Source of the DNA: Siphonodentalium dalli
Taxonomy: Eukaryota; Mollusca; Scaphopoda; Gadilida; Siphonodentaliidae
Reading direction: 5' to 3'
Length of the DNA stretch: 64,000 bases
NCBI GenBank assembly: GCA_032622095.1
Contig: CP136068.1
Span: 161,901,465 to 161,965,464, forward strand
Part shown: piece by piece, positions 23,331 through 34,679 of the stretch
Layout of the letters: each line of letters begins with the position of its first letter
How positions within the stretch are numbered: the first letter of the stretch is position 1
Translations under genes and position numbers: made by a program
Notes under the pieces: model-generated
Seen by the model: only the letters and a program-made list of their open reading frames with translations
The model's database searches: none
Told to the model about the DNA's origin: nothing

Positions 23331-23497
23331 CAAGCCTTGAAATAGTGTGTCTGTCATTTGCAGAATGAGGTCCCCAGCTGTAAGCAGAATGAGGTCCCCA
23401 GATGGTGAATTTGGTTATGCTAGCCCGTTATGCGGGGTGGCATTACTAAAGTGGGGACCTCATTCTGTAAATGACAGACACACTATTTCAAGGCTTG
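23331..23497. mobile_element. Palindromic MITE, family M, with exact 8-bp target duplication
   Basis: CAAGCCTTGAAATAG begins it and the reverse complement ends it. The arms carry 'tgtctgtcatttgcagaatg' and 'aggtccccag', meeting at 'gctagcccgttatgcggggt'. GACACAAA flanks both sides exactly (23323-23330 and 23498-23505). The left arm has a short internal duplication of 'gcagaatgaggtccccag'. Six more copies lie in the window. Confidence 0.88.
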
Positions 23498-23748
23498 GAC
23501 ACAAAAGCAGTGTATAACACATATTACAGCTTCTGATAATTTGTGTTGTGTGGTAACCTTTACGAGTTTTGCGTCTCCGGTAGAATACATCTCGTCTGCT
23601 CATTTAATAAATATGATACACTCACATATTCGCTCATATTCAACAGTGATGAAATTTAACTAACACCTATGTCTTGTGTCATTTCCTTTTATTTAAAATC
23701 AAATGTAACACATATTGTGTAGAATGTATATGTTTCTTCTAAGAGTGC

Positions 23749-24185
23749 CGGGCGAGATTATGTGAACTCAACACTATCGGGGGAGTAGTTTAGCAGTCGC
23801 CGTGCAAATTAGTATCATTATAATTATATAGTATATGTGATCCGTCACTATAGTCAAGACGGACAGAACTCGTTCGAACCCCAACATTATTCATACATAT
23901 GTGACCCGTCATATCAAAACAAGTCGTAAGTCGAAAAATATTTTATTTGAGTTGTGTGCTGCATGTTATAGAGTGTGATAAGAGCTCGGTGTCAGTGTCA
24001 GCATAAACCGATTCCAGATAATCAGAAATAATCGCATTTAAAGACAAACAAATTAGCTAAAACTCTATACAAATGTGTACAAAAAAAATCTGAATTTTTC
24101 GGATTTTTTGACTTCCCTGCACGAGATGTCTAGATATATTGGTTACAATCGTTAGACGATCTGTGTGATCAACTAAGATAAGCAA
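23749..24185. other. No gene; solitary end of the mariner-like family
   Basis: 'catatgtgacccgtcatatc' and 'aagtcgtaagtcg' at about 23894-23935 match the TIR of the element at 6393-6860, without a partner end nearby. The remainder holds nothing I recognise. Confidence 0.45.
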
Positions 24186-24836
24186 CATCGAGCTCGGTTA
24201 GTCCTGGGATGGGGGACCGATGCATCGAGCTCGGTTAGTCCTGGGATGGGGGACCGATACATCGAGCTCGGTAGTCCTTGGATGGGGGACCGATGCATCG
24301 AGCTCGGTTAGTCCTGGGATGGGGGACCGATACATCGAGCTCGGTTAGTCCTTGGATGGGGGACCGATACATCGAGCTTGGTTAGTCCTTGGATGGGGGA
24401 CCGATACATCGAGCTCGGTTAGTGCTTGGATGGTGGACCGATAGATCGAGCTCGGTTAGTCATGGGATGGGAGACCGATACATCGAGCTCGGTTAGTCCT
24501 GGGATGGGGGACCGATACATCGAGCTCGGTTAGTCCTGGGACGGGGGACCGATACATCGAGCTCGGTTAGTCCTTGGATGGGGGACCGATACATCGAGCT
24601 CGGTTAGTCCTTGGATGGGGGACCGATACATCGAGCTCGGTTGGTCCTTGGATGGGGGACCGATACATCGAGCTCGGTTAGTCCTGGGATGGGGGACCGA
24701 TACATCGAGCTCGGTTAGTCCTTGGATGGGGGACCGATACATCGAGCTCGGTTAGTCCTGGGATGGGATCTAGCTCGGTTAGTCCTTGGATGGGATCGAG
24801 CCCGGTTACTCCTTGCATGGGTGGGATCGAGCTACA
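24186..24836 (+). repeat. 37-bp minisatellite, about 17 copies
   Basis: The unit is 'atcgagctcggttagtcctg' plus 'ggatgggggaccgatac', with g/t variation in 'cct(g/t)gga'. The last units shorten and lose the 'ggaccgatac' part near 24770-24836. Confidence 0.95.
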
Positions 24837-24867
24837 TTAGTCCTTGGATAGCGGAGATATTGGTGAC

Positions 24868-25340
24868 TGCAATATAGGAGTTAGGCAGGACCCACCAGCA
24901 ATATAGGAGGTAGGCAGGACTCACCGGCAATATAAGAGGAAGGAAGGACTCACCAGCATTATAGGAGGTAGGTAGGACCCACCAACAATATAGGAAATAG
25001 GTAGGACCCACCAGCAATATAGGAGGTAGACAGGACCCACCAGCAATATAGGAGGTAGGCAGGACCCACCAGAAATATAGGAGGTAGACAGCACCCACCA
25101 GCAATATAGGAGGTAGGCAGGACCCACCAGCAATATAGGAGGTAGGCAGGACCAACCAGCAATATGGGAGGTAGGCAGGACCCACCAGCAATATGGGAGG
25201 TAGGCAGGACCCACCAGCAATATATGAGGTAGGCAGGACCACCAGCAATATAGGAGATAGGCAGGACCCACCAGCAATATAGGAGGTAGGCAGGACCCAC
25301 CAGCAATATGGGAGGTAGGCAGGACTCACCAGATTTATAC
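24868..25340 (+). repeat. 29-bp minisatellite, about 16 copies
   Basis: The unit is 'caggacccaccagcaatata' plus 'ggaggtagg'. Since 29 is not a multiple of three, the three minus frames rotate through the array and all stay open for over 100 codons (ILLVGPAYLLYCWW). This is a composition effect. It shares 'gacccaccagca' with the next array. Confidence 0.93.
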
Positions 25341-27850
25341 AAATTCAGCAATACTCACCAGTATCATATCAGTTCAGTCGGACCCGCCAACACCATATGA
25401 CCCACCTTACATCATATGAATTCAACAGGAACAAGGAGTATCATAGGAATTCAACAGGACCCCCAACAGCATCATATCACATAATCAGGACCCACCATGA
25501 TCATAGTAGTTCATCGGGACCCACCAGCACCATGTGAATTCTGTAGGACCACTAGTAGTTCAGCATCATATCGCAGTTCAGCATGACCCACCAGCATCAT
25601 ATCGCAGTTCAGCAAGACCCACCATCATATCGCAGTTCAGCATGACCCACCAGCATCATCTCGCAGTTCAGCATGATCCACCAGCATCATAAGAATTCAG
25701 GAGGACACACCAGCATCATAAGAATTCAGCATGACCCACCAGCATCATATCGCAGTTCAGCATGACCCACCAGCATCATACGAATTCAGGAGGACCCACC
25801 AGCATCATAAGAATTCAGCATGACCCACCAGCATCATATCGCAGTTCAGCATGACCCACCAGCATCATATAGCGGTTCAGCATGACCCACCAGCATCATA
25901 TCGCAGTTCAGCATGACCCACCAACATCATATCGTAGTTCAGCATGACCCACCAGCATCATATCACAGTTCAGCGTGACCCACCAGCATCATATCGCAGT
26001 TCAGCATGACCCACCAGCATCATATCACAGTTCAGCATGACCCACCAGCATCATATCACAGTTCAACATGACCCACCAGCATCATATCGCAGTTCAGCAT
26101 GACCCACCAGCATCATATCGCAGTTCAACATGACCCACCAGCATCATATCACAGTTCAGCATGACCCACCAGCATCATATCGTAGTTCAGCATGACCCAC
26201 CAGCATCATATCGCAGTTCAGCATGACCCACCAGCACCATATCGCAGTTCAGCATGACCCACCAGCATCATATCGCAGTTCAGCAAGACCCACCAGCATC
26301 ATATCACAGTTCAGCATGACCCACCAGCATCATATCGCAGTTCAGCATGACACACCAGCATCATATCGCAATTCAGCATGACCCACCAGCATCATATCAC
26401 AGTTCAGCATGACCCACCAGCATCACATGGCAGTTCAGCATGACCAACCAGCATCATATCGCAATGCAGCATGACCCACCAGCATCATAATAATTCAGGA
26501 GGACCCACCAGCATCATATCGCAGTTCAGCATGACCCACCAGCATTATATAGCAGTTCAGCATGACCCACCAGCATCATAATAATTCAGGAGGACCCACC
26601 AGCATCATAAGAATTCAGCATGACCCACCAGCATCATTTCGCAGTTCAGCAGGACCCACCATCATCATTTCGCAGTTTAGCAGGACCCACCAGCATCATA
26701 TAGCGGTTCAGAAAGACCCACCAACATCATATCGCAGTTCAGCATGACCCACCAGCATCATATCGCAGTTCAGCATGACTCAACAGCATCATATCACAGT
26801 TCAGCATGACTCACCAGTATCATATCGCAGTTCAGCATGACCCACCAACATCATATAGCGGTTCAGCATGACCCACCAACATCATATAGCGGTTCAGCAA
26901 GACCCACCAGCATCATATAGCGGTTCAGCAAGACCCACCAGCATCATTTCGCAGTTCAGCAGGACCCATCAGCATCATATAGCGGTTCAGCATGACCCAC
27001 CAGCATCATAAGAATTCAGGAGGACCCACCAGCATCATAAGAATTCAGCATGACCCACCAGCATCATATCGCAGTTCAGCATGACCCACCAGCATCATAT
27101 AGCGGTTCAGCATGACCCACCAGCATCATATCGCAGTTCAGCATGACCCACCAGCATCATATAGCGGTTCAACATGACCCACCAGCATCATATCGCAGTT
27201 CAGCATGACCCACCAGCATCATATCGCAGTTCAGCATGACCCACCAGCATCATATCGCAGTTCAGCATGACCCACCAGCATCATATAGCAGTTCAGCATG
27301 ACCCACCAGCATCATATCGCAGTTCAGCATGACCCACCAGCATCATATCGCAGTTCAGCAAGACCCACCAGCATCATATCGCAGTTCAGCATGACCCACC
27401 AGCATCATATCGCAGTTCAGCATGACCCACCAGCATCATATCGCAGTTCAGCATGACCCACCAGCATCATATCGCAGTGCAGCATGACCCACCAGCATCA
27501 TAATAATTCAGGAGGACCCACCAGCATCATATCGCAGTTCAGCATGACCCACCAGCATCATATCGCAGTTCAGCATGACCCACCAGCATCATATAGCAGT
27601 TCAGCATGACCCACCAGCATCATATCGCAGTTCAGCAAGACCCACCAGCATCATATGAATTAAGGAGGACCCACCAGCATCATATAGATATTCAGCATGA
27701 CCCACCAGCATCATATCGCAGTTCAGCATGACCCACCAGCATCATATAGCAGTTCAGCATGACCCACCAGCATCATATCGCAGTTCAGCATGACCCACCA
27801 GCATCATATCGCAGTGCAGCATGACCCACCAACATCATAGGAATTCATCA
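25341..27850 (+). repeat. 31-bp minisatellite, about 75-80 copies
   Basis: The unit is 'catgacccaccagcatcata' plus 'tcgcagttcag'. Units at 25341-25560 are ragged, then the array becomes regular. Variants 'atagcggttcag', 'agaattcagg(a)gg' and 'tcacagttcag' recur in groups, suggesting multi-unit duplications (a pair with 'ataattcaggagg' appears near 26488, 26578 and 27502). The unit closely matches the ends of the transposons at 50545 and 52237. Confidence 0.95.
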
Positions 27851-27984
27851 CGATCACTTAAAGTCACATTGCGGTTGCACTCCAAAATAGAATTAATAAT
27901 ATTTATTTTTCAATTTGACCCGGTATTGAAATATGTCGATACATACTTGAACTATCTTTCTGTGGGCATTCTGTATCCCAAAAA

Positions 27985-28915
27985 CGAGACGCATAGTATG
28001 TCCCGGAGAGACGCTTTCTGTGGGCATAGTATGCCCCGGAGAGACTCTTTCTGTGGGCATAGTATGCCCCGGAGAGACGCTTTCTGTTGGCATAGTATGT
28101 CCCGGAGAGACGCATTATGTGGGCATAGTATGTCCCGGAGAGACGCTTTCTGTGGGCATAGTATGTCCCGGAGAGACGCATTCTGTGGGCATAGTATGCC
28201 CCGGAGAGACGCATTCTGTTGGCATAGTATGTCCCAGAGAGACGCTTTCTGTGGGCATAGTATGTCCCGGAGAGACGCATTATGTGGGCATAGTATGTCC
28301 CGGAGAGACGCTTTCTGTGGGCATAGTATGTCCCGGAGAGACGCTTTTTGTGGGCATAGTATGCCCCGGAGAGACGCTTTCTGTGGGCATAGTATGTCCC
28401 AGAGAGACGCTTTCTGTGGGCATAGTATGTCCCGGAGAGACGCTTTATGTGGGCATAGTATGTCCCGGAGAGACGCTTTCTGTGGGCATAGTATGTCCCG
28501 GAGAGACGCTTTCTGTGGGCATAGTATGTCCCGGAGAGACGCTTTCTGTGGGCATAGTATGTCCCGGAGAGACGCATTATGTGGGCATAGTATGTCCCGG
28601 AGAGACGCTTTCTGTGGGCATAGTATGTCCCGGAGAGACGCATTCTGTGGGCATAGTATGCCCCGGAGAGACGCATTCTGTGGGCATAGTATGTCCCAGA
28701 GAGACGCTTTCTGTGGGCATAGTATGTCCCGGAGAGACGCATTATGTGGGCATAGTATGTCCCGGAGAGACGCTTTCTGTGGGCATAGTATGTCCCGGAG
28801 AGACGCTTTTTGTGGGCATAGTATGTCCCGGAGAGACGCTTTCTGTGGGCATAGTATGTCCCGGAGAGACGCTTTCTGTGCGCATAGTATGTCCCGGAGA
28901 GACGCATTGAAGTCA
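27985..28915 (+). repeat. 33-bp minisatellite with a palindromic core, about 28 copies
   Basis: The unit is 'gggcatagtatgtcccggag' plus 'agacgctttctgt'. GGGCATA-G-TATG(T/C)CCC is a 7-bp inverted repeat in every unit. Two plus frames and a minus frame are open for 300-365 codons because 33 is a multiple of three. Changes between units (ctttc/catta/cattc) are not biased to silent sites. Confidence 0.95.
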
Positions 28916-29654
28916 TAAAAAAAAACGGTGTTTGGGTTCTAAATTTTTTTAAATAACAGCCATATGCACGTTATATAATCTACTAGTATGGTAGAAATAA
29001 AGAGCGTTTGCTTCATTTCTGTGCGAAAAATTTAAAACGGCTGGAAAATTTCTATTACCAAGCAGGAAATAATAAGATGAAATAAAGCCGGTATATCAGT
29101 ATTTCGTGTATTTGTCAACATATCTTATACTACTTACAAATTACGTACACACAATTTGGAAGCTCGAATGATCCATGCCCATGGTTCGCGCTGCCACTTG
29201 CCAAATTTGCCAATGGCAAAAATAATTCACATTTGGCAAAAAATATTTTCATTTGGCAAAAGTTTTGGCAAGTCACTTATTAATTACTCAATAAAGTTGA
29301 AAAATATCGGTCAAACAATACCATTCATTTTAGGAAACTATAACAATATAATTATATTAGTGGTGTTTTATATGGTTTCGGAAAAGTTAACACCTCCATT
29401 AAGATGCAGTTAATCTGGTAGCATTATTATCGATTGGTGGAGGGATTATCAATATTTAGTTTGATCGTGTTGTTTACGTAGCTAATCCTCTTGTGGTATT
29501 CCCTTCGGATGAGGCAACTCTTTTATAATTCTATTGTTCGGTGATTGGTTTATGTTTGTATGATAAACAACAATAGAGATGCGAGTATAATTATTAACTA
29601 ACTGCTTTCCTATCGATATCAAACGTCGTTGAAACCGCGAGTGTCCATGTCCCT
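28916..29654. other. No gene; short imperfect 'tttggcaaaa' repeats
   Basis: Around 29195-29275, 'catttggcaaaaa' recurs four times with small changes. The stretch 29600-29654 ends 'gtccatgtccc' against TTAA, possibly the end of another TTAA element that the next insertion has cut. Confidence 0.45.
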
Positions 29655-29873
29655 TTAACCCTTTCATGACTGAAGATTTCTGAAATTTTGCGAAAAACCT
29701 GTGCCAATGCATTCTCTTATATATGCGAGTCTCCCATATGACTTTGTCTTGTAAGCCAGTGCATTTTATTATGTATGCGATGCTCCCTATGGGAGACTCG
29801 CATATATAAGATAATGCACTGGCACATGATATTTAATGCTGCACCAGCGCAGCACCTGTTTCGAAAGGGTTAA
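29655..29873 (+). mobile_element. piggyBac-like MITE, copy P1
   Basis: It is flanked by TTAA at both ends (29655-29658 and 29870-29873). The TIRs are CCCTTTC... and ...GAAAGGG. Two palindrome modules lie inside. The right portion has 'atttaatgctgcaccagcgc'. TTAA target plus CCC-starting TIRs is the piggyBac superfamily signature. It is too small to encode a transposase. Confidence 0.8.
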
Positions 29874-29924
29874 CCTGGGGGTATAGTCACAAGATCGGGT
29901 ATATGGGCGTGACAGCACTAGAAT

Positions 29925-30235
29925 GGTGTCATCTTGACCTGAGTGAAGCTTTTTTTCGTTAGATTTCTATCTAGATGTGTGAGGTTCACGATGGGGGCGT
30001 AACAGCTTTGGAACTCTTTCATCTCGTCCTGAGTTACGCTTTTTTTCGTGAGATTTCTATCTCGATGTGTGAGGTTCACGATGGGGGCGTGACATCTCTA
30101 GAATTCTTTCATCTCGTCCTGAGTGACGCTTTTTCGTGAGATTTCTATCTCGTTGTGTGAGGTGCACGCTGGGGGCGTGACATCTTTGGAACTCTTTCAT
30201 CTCGACCTGACTCGCACATTTTACTATCGCGATGT
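29925..30235 (+). repeat. About 88-bp tandem repeat, 3.5 copies
   Basis: Units share 'tctttcatctcgtcctgagt', 'gacgctttttttcgtgagat', 'ttctatctcgatgtgtgagg' and 'ttcacgatgggggcgtgac'. Overlapping frames of 80-100 codons on both strands reflect the repeat. No gene is seen up to 30458. Confidence 0.85.
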
Positions 30236-30458
30236 GTGGGGTGCACGATGTTATCTCTATGTGCGCATGTCGCGTATGACAGATGGGCCTGGGAACAAAA
30301 CATGGCGGGTAGCACGACAAATTCCGCGCCGCCGCTTTCACGGTCCACATTGTTTACTACCATGAGAGGACGAATTGGTAAGATTTTAAAAGTGCACAAA
30401 CCCTCGCATGCCCGTTTAGGAAGATACATTCCACAGATGTACCAAGCAAATAACACTG

Positions 30459-30708
30459 TTAACCCTTTGACGACGGTAGCTGTGCTGGTGCAACATTAAC
30501 TATCCTGTTACAGTGCATTATCTTATATATATGCGAGTCTCTCATAGGGAGCCTCGCATATATAAGATAATGCACTGGCTCGCACGGCCAGGATATATAT
30601 GGTAGGCCAATGCATTATATTATATATGCGAGGATCCCATATATAAGAGAATGCATTAGCACAGGATTTTTGCAAACTTTCAGGAAGCTCCAGTCATGGA
30701 AGAGTTAA
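30459..30708 (+). mobile_element. piggyBac-like MITE, copy P2
   Basis: TTAA lies at 30459-30462 and 30705-30708. The left TIR is CCCTTTGACGACGG and the right end is CATGGAAGAG. Two palindrome modules (about 30512-30580 and 30604-30662) are present, the second shortened in the middle. Confidence 0.75.
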
Positions 30709-30784
30709 CCCATAAGCTGGAAGTCTCATTACGCCCTCTTAGGGTGTATATTGGCAAACATATATGGCCCTGTCGTTTAGGAGG

Positions 30785-31165
30785 TGATGGATTAAATGTG
30801 ATTAAAAACGTACTCGGTATTTGCGTACTTGAATGGACTAAATGTGATTGAAAACGTACTCGGTATTTGCGTACTTGAACCATGTAACGAAGATAGAATA
30901 TTTTGGATAATAATCAGGCCAAAACTCTCGATCATCGTTACATGTTTCAAGTACGCAAATATCGAGTATGTTTCTAATCACAGTTAGTCCATACAAGTAC
31001 GCAACTACTAGCTTGTTCTAATTTCATATGAAATAGTTGTCTGAATAGTCCATGAAATAGCATGCAGAATAATAATCAGGCCAAAATTGTCGATCTTCGT
31101 TAAATGGTTCAAGTACGCAAATCCCGAGTACCGGTACGTTTCTAATCACATTGGATGCTATTTCA
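30785..31165. repeat. Complex inverted/direct repeat with 'aagtacgcaaat' words
   Basis: Direct copies of 'aaaacgtactcggtatttgc' plus 'gtacttgaa' at about 30802 and 30850 are followed by inverted copies 'caagtacgcaaatatcgagt' at about 30950 and 'caagtacgcaaatcccgagt' near 31112. 'aataatcaggccaaaa' is repeated at about 30910 and 31070. This looks like a fold-back element with a duplicated arm. Confidence 0.65.
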
Positions 31166-31189
31166 AGCACTATTAAAACATCTATTCAA

Positions 31190-31400
31190 TATTGTGATAG
31201 TTACAGTTATGCCCTGTGCCAATGCATTCTCTTATATATGCGAGTCGACCATAGGTCGCCTCGCATATATAAGAGAATGCATTGGCCTAAAAAAAATCTT
31301 TTTTTTAACACTTTTTACCATTTTTCTTACATTCTTTAACAATTTTATAATTTTTAATGTGTTAAGCCAATGCATTCTCTTATATATGCGAGGCGACCTA
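31190..31400 (+). mobile_element. piggyBac-like MITE fragment (both ends missing)
   Basis: 'attgtgatagttacagttat' and 'gccctgtgccaatgcattct' match the interior of the element at 54782-55181. One full palindrome, the AT-rich spacer and half of the second palindrome are present; it breaks off after 'gcgacctatggtc'. Confidence 0.7.
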
Positions 31401-33198
31401 TGGTCAACGTAATAACGTGTCAATCGTCAAGGCTTTCATCACTATTTTGGCAATGTGCGTGTGATTATTGGTATAGTAATGCAATGGCCGCTGCATGTTT
31501 GGCGATGAAGCTTTCAACCAATTGGAACGTATGATACCTTTGTGAACACATATCACACGTGACGTATAATGTGTAAATATTTCATAACTAGCATGGTTAC
31601 CCGGCGTTTCCAAGGTTAAAGTGATTGTGAATTCCTCTGCTGTGGACATATGGCGGGAACAGAGAATACTCTTGGTCAAAGTGTCACACGCATTCCCATA
31701 AATTGTATATTCAAATGACATCACAAAACGTCATTCTTATACATGGATTATAAGTAGTGGCTCACCTTGACGGATGATTGTCATTTTCTTTATCGTGATT
31801 AATTCGTCCCACAAATAAAGCAGTATTTATTTATTTACAACTGCTCGTACCTCAGACGTTATCATTTTTTAAATCGTACCGTCGAAGTGGTATTTTTCAG
31901 ACTATTTATTATTTGGACCAAAACATGAACATTAGTTTGCAAAAATAAAAGACGAAAATCTGGTTTATCATAGAGATGTATAAATCAATCTAGTGCGTTT
32001 GACTACGATTTTGAGGTCACCTGGTTATCATATCTCCACGAAGACACAGATGTTTCAAAGAAGTGTCCATGTGATCCTCTGTTCGTGGTGCTATAATGGC
32101 TAATTTTAAAATAAATGTTGCCATATATCAGCTACATGTGCCCGACACAGAGCGAGATTTTAAGTTGTTTATGTTAGGCTATAATACTGTTTTAAACAAA
32201 TGAAATAACTCTTCTGTATCGGGCAGATGTACCCTTGTCAGAATGATGCCAGTATTGGAGAATCTTGAAAAGTCACGTGCTACTGACTGTGTTTTCTTTT
32301 ATCTCAGAAGAAACTATGTTATTATCTATACTATTTTGAACAGGCCTTCTATACATCTCCATATCTCTTGACAAATTGTGTCTTTTTTGTGGAAAATATC
32401 TTGAATGGGCAAACACAATTGTGTTATAATACATGAGTCATTCTAACATGCAATCATCCTCTGATGGTTCAAGGTCCCTGATTTAGCATGCATATATGTT
32501 TCTCTTAAATAGAATGATAAATATACTTTTAATGCTTTCTTCTATGCATCTGTTTGGCGAGCTCACTATATGAATGCCCCGATCCCGTCCCATATAAATA
32601 TGAAAGTTGAAAAAAGATAATTGTTCAAATGATTTAACATTTAGTCCATCACCGAACTCCATACAGCGCCCTCCACGCTATCGCTGCGATATATCACTGC
32701 CACAATGAGTGTACTTTGCAGACGATAAATCTGTTTTTACATATCGTCGCGGAACTGTATTTACTACTATTTAGTCACCTATTATCTTGTTTTGACCACC
32801 AACTTATTTTTTAAATTGCAATAATGGTAATTCTTTCGGTATTGATAAGAACAATATGAACTGAGCCAGACATAGACAATTTTAATCCTAAAACATAAGA
32901 ACTAAAAACACGTAAGAATTCCTTACAAATTAATGTCATTATGGCAGTGGTATCTCAGTGGAGCGATGGGAGATAACTCTGCCTGGAGTTTGTCCATCAC
33001 CTTCAAGGCAGGACCATGTATACTTGCCAAAATACACACTAAGAGGGCGTAATAATAGGCATTGCTAAGTCATAGGTGCAAGGTAGTCTTAAAACGAGAC
33101 ATGTATAGGGCAGAATATTATTTTGAGTACCATATAACTTATATCATATAACATATAACCTATTCACCATTGTGCGGCGTGTGTATTAAATAATTCAT
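31401..33198. other. No gene recognised
   Basis: I looked for exons, domains and inverted ends. Only a short stretch similar to 20510-20590 ('cagcgccctcc', 'ctgcgatatatcactgcc', near 32660-32700) stands out, which marks an interspersed repeat. Confidence 0.45.
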
Positions 33199-33530
33199 CA
33201 GTCACCCCCGGGTGCTCATCAGTCACCCCGGGTGCTCATCAGTCACCCCCGGGTGCTCATCAGTCACCCCCGGGTGCTCATCAGTCACCCCCGGGTGCTC
33301 ATCAGTCACCCCCGGGTGCTCATAAGTCACCCCCGGGTGCTCATAAGTCACCCCCGGGTGCTCATAAGTCACCCCCGGGTGCTCATCAGTCACCCCCGGG
33401 AGCTCATCAGTCACCCCGGGTGCTCATCAGTCACCACCGGGTGCTCATCAGTCACCCCCGGGTGCTCATCAGTCACCCCCGGGTGCTCATCAGTCACCCC
33501 CGGGTGCTCACCAGTCACCCCCGGGTGCAC
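33199..33530 (+). repeat. 21-bp minisatellite, about 16 copies
   Basis: The unit is 'cagtcacccccgggtgctca' plus t. Each unit contains a near-palindromic CACCC(C)CGGGTG. Frames on both strands are open for 60-100 codons for arithmetic reasons. Confidence 0.95.
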
Positions 33531-33608
33531 GCCATTGTACTACTGATCCAGCTCTACTATATTCGTGCTATATTACGGCAGTCGATGTGAGAAGATAGTA
33601 CGCGGTAC

Positions 33609-34058
33609 CAAGCCTGAGTTTAGTGTGCCTGTCATTTGCAGAATGAGGTACCCAGAGGGTGAATTTAGTGACACTGTCCCGCATAGCATCACTAAATTCA
33701 CCCTCTGGGGACCTCATTCGGCTTTGGCATCATCTTCTCAGGAAAGCTTCTTTATTATAAAATTTCTATAGAAACTTCTTCACATAGATTCTGTTTTTTT
33801 TAATTTAGTTTCTCTATATTCACAAACTGCCAGACGACGCATTGTATAATCGAGGTTACCAATGGGTGTACATCACAATATTCACCATTTGGGAATTTCA
33901 ATCTGAGTCTATGTCTCCCTAACAAATGAGGCCTAAGCAGAATGAGGTCCCCAGATGATAAATTTAGTGATGCTAGCCCGCTATGGGGGATAGCGTCACT
34001 AAATTCACCCTCTGCTGACCTCATTCTGCAAATGCCAGACACACTAAACTCAGACTTG
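33609..34058. mobile_element. Family M element, long form
   Basis: It starts CAAGCCTGAGTTTAGTGTG and ends with its reverse complement. A palindrome occupies each end. Between them are 'tttctatagaaacttc', 'taatttagtttctc', 'aatgggtgtacatcacaata' and 'gactcagattgaa'-type words, found also at 39490 and 53586. Flanking 8-mers CGCGGTAC and TGCTGTAC match at 6 of 8, an aged target duplication. Confidence 0.7.
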
Positions 34059-34271
34059 TGCTGTACGCCCTTCAGCATTCCCAATGCGCTTCGAAAAGAG
34101 AGACCTTGACTATCAATGGGATCCTTTGTTGCTGATTAGGCAAATTTCACACGATACACTTCGCGTCGTGGGATTTATACCAGTTGCATAGTATATATCA
34201 TAAGTAACCGTTTATTTAATACCCATTGACAAGTAGTTCCCTTGTGAAATACACCGGTACAATACGTTCAC

Positions 34272-34679
34272 TCTATATAGTTAGATATATATATATAGAA
34301 GAGTAGGTTCTGTCCGACTGTTCGCGATTTTTCTCCCAGACTCCTCGTCCGATTTCAACCAAATTTGGTGTGGTAACTTGGGGTACCCCGGTGGATGTTT
34401 AAACGACGATAGTTTCAATAAAAATTTAAACAATTAATTTATAACAAAAAGCTATTTTTTGGGTGGTTAAATTCAGCCGATTTCAATCTAAAAAAAACAA
34501 CAGAATAAATTGTCTTTTAAATAAAAATGATAAAAATGTGCGCGAAACGCACAAAGAGGACACCGTTAAATAAAGACTCATGGAGAGGGAGCCTGTCTAA
34601 TATCAAAATGTGCGCAGAGCGCGCAAAGGAGATCATGTTTTTCCAACGCCCAATAAATTAGGGAGCCTGATTCAGCTAG
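34272..34679 (+). mobile_element. Helitron-like element D
   Basis: The left end is 'tctatatagttagatatata', followed by 'gttctgtccgactgttcgcg' and 'ccgatttcaaccaaatttgg'. The right end is 'gcctgattcag' then CTAG at 34676-34679 followed by T. It has two 'aaaatgtgcgc' repeats and no coding. The terminal hairpin is weak, so the assignment is tentative. Confidence 0.5.

Larger units (their letters stand above)
22692..23748. mobile_element. TIR transposon remnant, family R, with two nested insertions
   Basis: The ends are imperfect inverted repeats. The left has 'gcattcttagaacaaatgt', 'attctacacaatttgatctt', 'gaaatgacaca(t)gacata'; the right is the reverse complement, ending 'tgtagaatgtatatg' and 'ttctaagagtgc'. 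Between them lie 'cctcgtaaaagctaccatat' and 'ggtaacctttacgag', also inverted. A Helitron-like element (to 23216) and a palindromic MITE (23331-23497) sit inside. A second copy with a minisatellite is at 35851-38227. Confidence 0.6.

Noticed and set aside
24186..28915. CRISPR-like array of direct repeats
   Set aside because: The units are contiguous with no unique spacers, there are no cas genes, and all else in the window is eukaryotic.
27821..28918. 365-codon plus frame and 337-codon minus frame with CGHSMSRRDAF or YYAHRKRLSGT repeats
   Set aside because: It is a 33-bp array with open frames on both strands. The upstream part of the plus frame is the end of the 31-bp array plus unrelated sequence.
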